Of a stretch of DNA of 8,745 bases, positions 6,801-8,745 are shown piece after piece. Position numbers and translations under genes: made by a program. Under the pieces are notes generated by a model, which was given only the letters and a program-made list of their open reading frames with translations, was not told the origin of the DNA and ran no database searches. The stretch is from JBCDCU01 sp039180865 (GTDB lineage: Bacteria; Pseudomonadota; Alphaproteobacteria; Rhizobiales; JACESI01), in assembly GCA_039180865.1 (NCBI GenBank), contig JBCDCZ010000193.1, positions 1-8,745 of the forward strand. The letters are read 5' to 3'. Position 1 is the first letter of the stretch, and each line of letters starts with the position of its first letter.

Positions 6801-8666
6801 ATCGATGTCTTCACCGGTTGCGCTCAAAAGGGTCATGTCATGCAGATAGCGGGCCGGACCGTCCATCGGCGCGATTTTATAAGTCCGCTCGTTGATCACC
6901 CGGAATCCGAGATTCTCCAGAAGCGGCACACGCTGCGAAAGTTCAATTGGTGAATCGAGATGGAAGACTTTAAGGCCAATGCGGGCTCCGTCCATGTCAT
7001 TACGGCGATAAATATCAACGGCAATCACATCGGGAGAGGTGAGGGTTTCGCAGATACCAAGGTCGTTCACCGCTTCGATTGGCGAATAAGCTTCTCTGTA
7101 AGCTGCTGAAAAAGCATTCAGGTATGGATTGGCGAGTTCGGTCTTATCGGCTGTTGCGAGAAGCCTCGATAACCGGTCGGGCCAGGTTGAGACGATTTCC
7201 TCAATCCGTGTTTCCAGATCAGGACGATTTACATCCGGCTGTTCTTCGGTTTCGCGACGAATGATGAAATGGACGCGGGCGAGGAGACCTTCCGGGAAAC
7301 CCGGATAAAAGGCAGAGACCGATCCATTGTAGACATTCGACAAATGCTCACCGATCCGGATGCGGACATCTGTATTGTAGCGGTCGCGCGGAACGAAAAC
7401 GATGACTGAAACATAGCGGTCAAACTTATCCCAGCGCGGCAGGACCCGGACCTTCGCCCGCCCGTCAAGAGCCAGAACTGCGAGAGCGAACTCTTCAAGG
7501 AGATCTTCGGCGATCTGGAAGAGCTCGTCGCGCGGATAACTCTCCAGAACATTCCAGAGGGCCTTGCCCGAATGGCTGTTCGCGTCAAACCCGGATCGCT
7601 TGATGATGTTGTTTGCCTTATGACGCAGATAGGGAATCGCCATAATTGAGCGGGCGTAGACTGTTGATGTGAAGAGGCCAACGATCCGCAACTCACCCGT
7701 CAGCATGCCGGTTGCGTCATAGAGCTTGACGCCGATGTAATCCATGTGAATGCGCCTGTGGACGCGGGATTTGACATTGGCTTTTGAAATGATCAGCGGG
7801 TCCGCGCTCGTCATGAATTCGCGAATTTCCGGTGTGATTTCGACGAGTTCGTTACCGCGTTTCAGAACATGCACATCCGGGTTGCGCAAAATGCCAAGAC
7901 CGCTGCCCTTAACCGGTTGAACAAAGCGGTCAGCAGTGTCGTCGTAGCGCATTTCCCGAAGGCCCAGAAACGTGAAATTGTTGTCTGTGAGCCATTCAAG
8001 AAACTGTACCGCCTCAGCGAGCTGTGTCACTTCGATCGGGGGCGGGTTGGTTTTGTAGTGCCGGATCGTGCTTTCAAGCCGATCCGTCATCTTGCGCCAG
8101 TCGCGCACAATGCCGCGCACGTCTTTCAGAAGGCTTGCAAGAGCAGCCTTTACGAGCCGAATCTCAGCGGCCGGAATTTCGGGGATATGGATATGTAGAA
8201 CGCTTTCCCGGTTCCGTTGGACATGCATTTCTGCGCTGAAGAGTTCCGGTGTTTTTTTCAGGAGGCCCTGTTCATCGCGTTCAACGGCGAAGATCGGGTG
8301 GACGATCAGCAGGATTTCATGGCCGAGTTCGCGCATCTCCGGAATAACCGAATCGACCAGAAAGGGCATGTTGTCGTTGACGATGGTTATTGTGGTGAGT
8401 TTAAGCGCGCTCGCCTTGAACCCAGCACCTTCAACAGTGTGACTTCCAAATTGGACGATTGGGGTGCCTGGTTTGCGTTTCGTCATCGCTTTATAAGTCG
8501 ATGAAGCAAAGGCCGCGAGGTCTTCGGCGTGATACCGGTTTATGTCCTCTGCAAGACCATGGGAAAAAAGTTCATCCGCAAAGCGACCAAGGTCCTTATC
8601 CTTTTCGGCAAGATGATCGGCTGCTTCGGCAATTCGGTTCTTTCTCAGCTCTTCGTGATCGAGCAT
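3861..8666 (-). CDS. gdhZ: NAD-specific glutamate dehydrogenase, large (about 180 kDa) type
   Basis: It catalyses oxidative deamination of L-glutamate to 2-oxoglutarate and ammonia with NAD+, a catabolic cytoplasmic enzyme. From the chosen ATG it has 1601 residues, normal for the family. ACT-like regulatory stretches lie near 91-133, 405-442 and 563-598. The catalytic core holds GGLRWSDRPEDF (808-819), PVGSKGGF (839-846) with the likely active-site Lys843, the dinucleotide-binding AGIGDMSGDVFGNGML (976-991), GGIGTYVRG (1092-1100) and VVGEGANLGMTQRARI (1127-1142). A long helical C-terminal region follows. I chose the ATG at 8666 because GGAGG lies exactly 8 bases upstream. The frame stays open to the window edge through an ATG at 8696 and a TTG at 8723, but these lack such a site and the 8696 ATG lies in a hairpin loop. 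The symbol follows Caulobacter usage; gdhB or gdh2 are used elsewhere. In Caulobacter GdhZ also restrains FtsZ during growth on glutamate; that role is not shown here. Confidence 0.96.
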   Translation of the reverse strand: MLDHEELRKNRIAEAADHLAEKDKDLGRFADELFSHGLAEDINRYHAEDLAAFASSTYKAMTKRKPGTPIVQFGSHTVEGAGFKASALKLTTITIVNDNMPFLVDSVIPEMRELGHEILLIVHPIFAVERDEQGLLKKTPELFSAEMHVQRNRESVLHIHIPEIPAAEIRLVKAALASLLKDVRGIVRDWRKMTDRLESTIRHYKTNPPPIEVTQLAEAVQFLEWLTDNNFTFLGLREMRYDDTADRFVQPVKGSGLGILRNPDVHVLKRGNELVEITPEIREFMTSADPLIISKANVKSRVHRRIHMDYIGVKLYDATGMLTGELRIVGLFTSTVYARSIMAIPYLRHKANNIIKRSGFDANSHSGKALWNVLESYPRDELFQIAEDLLEEFALAVLALDGRAKVRVLPRWDKFDRYVSVIVFVPRDRYNTDVRIRIGEHLSNVYNGSVSAFYPGFPEGLLARVHFIIRRETEEQPDVNRPDLETRIEEIVSTWPDRLSRLLATADKTELANPYLNAFSAAYREAYSPIEAVNDLGICETLTSPDVIAVDIYRRNDMDGARIGLKVFHLDSPIELSQRVPLLENLGFRVINERTYKIAPMDGPARYLHDMTLLSATGEDIDLAAIKDRLSDAILAIWQDRTGNDGYNALILNAGLVWRDVALLRTISRYLQQIGVTYSQHYMWEALNKNAEIAAKLVDLFHARFDPAAKARDKAQKTLSEAIDHALDQVTSLDEDQIVRRFRDVIMGTVRTNFFKRTADGMSIPEVSLKLAPREIEGLPEPRPFREIFMTSPRVEGLHLRFGKVARGGLRWSDRPEDFRTEVLGLVKAQQVKNAVIVPVGSKGGFVPKKLTPQMSRDVAFETGRDAYKIFISNLLELTDNLDGDDVVHPKKVIRHEGDDPYLVVAADKGTATFSDTANGISTDYDFWLDDAFASGGSAGYDHKKMGITARGAWEAVKRHFREMDKDIQTEPFTVAGIGDMSGDVFGNGMLLSKAIKLVAAFDHRDIFIDPDPDPAKSWDERKRVFDLGRSSWNDYDTSLISEGGGIFSRAAKSIPLTREMQKLLNVKKTAMTPVDLMQAIIKMNVELFWFGGIGTYVRGPLETNADAGDRANDPIRIAAADLGAKVVGEGANLGMTQRARIAFNKRGGRCNSDAIDNSAGVNSSDVEVNIKIALGSALRAGKLDLKKRNKILESMTDDVAALCLRNNYQQSLSISLTEARGWEDFGHQARYMQDLEARGLLDRAVEDLPGDQALDERRQNNEPLTRAEIGVILAYAKITLFDDLIESDLPDDPYLERELMRYFPKKMQKDFADEIRGHRLGREIIATQISNTMINRGGPTYLERVTDRTGRSTVDIARAYIVVRDAFVMQDLNARIDALDTKIAGKVQLDLYAAVQNLLLGQTVNILRSLDLDQGLEASIAPIAKGVKALKAEIVEMLPKYLLRTFERNRKSFLQANVSADLATDIALLPILGTVPDIIAVSERAKRPLIDTARTYFAIAGMFQIGRIEHCARMIDVTDYYEGLALERTRFQLASAHRAITLEALSLKKTDDPAAAWKEANAARIEQVTKTVSSILESETFTPSKVAVATNLIDDLVEKM

Positions 8667-8674
8667 GCCCCTGT

Positions 8675-8679
8675 CCTCC
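8675..8679 (-). promoter_or_regulatory. Shine-Dalgarno sequence deciding the gdh start
   Basis: GGAGG on the minus strand lies 8 bases before the ATG at 8666. It is the strongest ribosome binding site near the three possible in-frame starts (8666, 8696, 8723) and fixes the shortest one as the likely start. Confidence 0.75.
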
Positions 8680-8682
8680 AAT

Positions 8683-8712
8683 GCAAATAAGGCCATTGCC
8701 TTATGAATTTGC
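8683..8712 (-). promoter_or_regulatory. Leader hairpin just upstream of the gdh ribosome binding site
   Basis: On the minus strand ATAAGGC and GCCTTAT form a perfect 7-bp stem with an AATG loop. It is extended by GCAA/TTGC after a 4-base bulge on the 5' side, giving 11 bp in total. It ends 3 bases before the GGAGG. It could be a leader RNA structure affecting translation or stability, or a DNA dyad for a regulator. No standard promoter is recognisable in the 79 bases of leader visible here. Confidence 0.4.
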
Positions 8713-8745
8713 CCTCGGCGCAAACTGTGGTGCGGAAGGGCCGAT

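Noticed and set aside
6270..6953. A 227-codon plus-strand frame inside the dehydrogenase gene
   Set aside because: It lies opposite the core of a highly conserved catalytic protein, has no family resemblance and no start signal; taken as an antisense shadow.
8667..8723. Longer dehydrogenase start at TTG 8723 or ATG 8696
   Set aside because: Neither has a Shine-Dalgarno sequence as good as the GGAGG eight bases before ATG 8666, and the 8696 ATG lies in a predicted hairpin loop. The frame stays open to the window edge, so this cannot be fully excluded.

Overview
The window reads as ordinary chromosome of an alphaproteobacterium, most likely in the Rhizobiales/Hyphomicrobiales. This rests on protein character: a very large (about 1600 residue) NAD-dependent glutamate dehydrogenase of the kind called GdhZ in Caulobacter, a class III cyclase with the VNLSAKLE form of its active-site segment, a COG4103-type TerB protein and a COG0518-type glutamine amidotransferase. 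G+C looks moderate by eye. No mobile element, CRISPR array, tRNA or rRNA is visible. The genus cannot be fixed from sequence reading alone.

Layout, left to right. Positions 2-466 (+) are the C-terminal part of a class III adenylate/guanylate cyclase whose start lies outside the window. Positions 467-859 hold no convincing protein gene. They contain small inverted repeats, a TATATA promoter-like box and a weak hairpin followed by seven T residues, which together could make a short plus-strand transcript. Everything from 860 to the right edge is on the minus strand. In transcription order (right to left) it is NAD-glutamate dehydrogenase (8666-3861), a GNAT acetyltransferase joined to it by a TAGTG stop/start overlap (3861-3403), a 140-base gap, a ten-helix EamA/DMT permease (3262-2225), an 89-base gap, a TerB-family protein (2135-1671), and a class I glutamine amidotransferase (1687-860) that starts on TTG inside the last 17 bases of terB.

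The dehydrogenase (glutamate to 2-oxoglutarate plus ammonia) and the amidotransferase (glutamine to glutamate plus ammonia) both touch the glutamate/glutamine pool, and an acetyltransferase and a small-molecule exporter lie between them. Two translational junctions look coupled (gdh-GNAT and terB-GATase). Whether all five genes form one transcript is not settled by the sequence, because the 140-base gap holds a 21-bp dyad and a 14-bp palindrome that could separate two units.

I found no clearly new system. The points most worth checking are RNA-level: a hairpin covering the terB ribosome binding site, a hairpin just before the gdh ribosome binding site, and the candidate small transcript at about 551-699.
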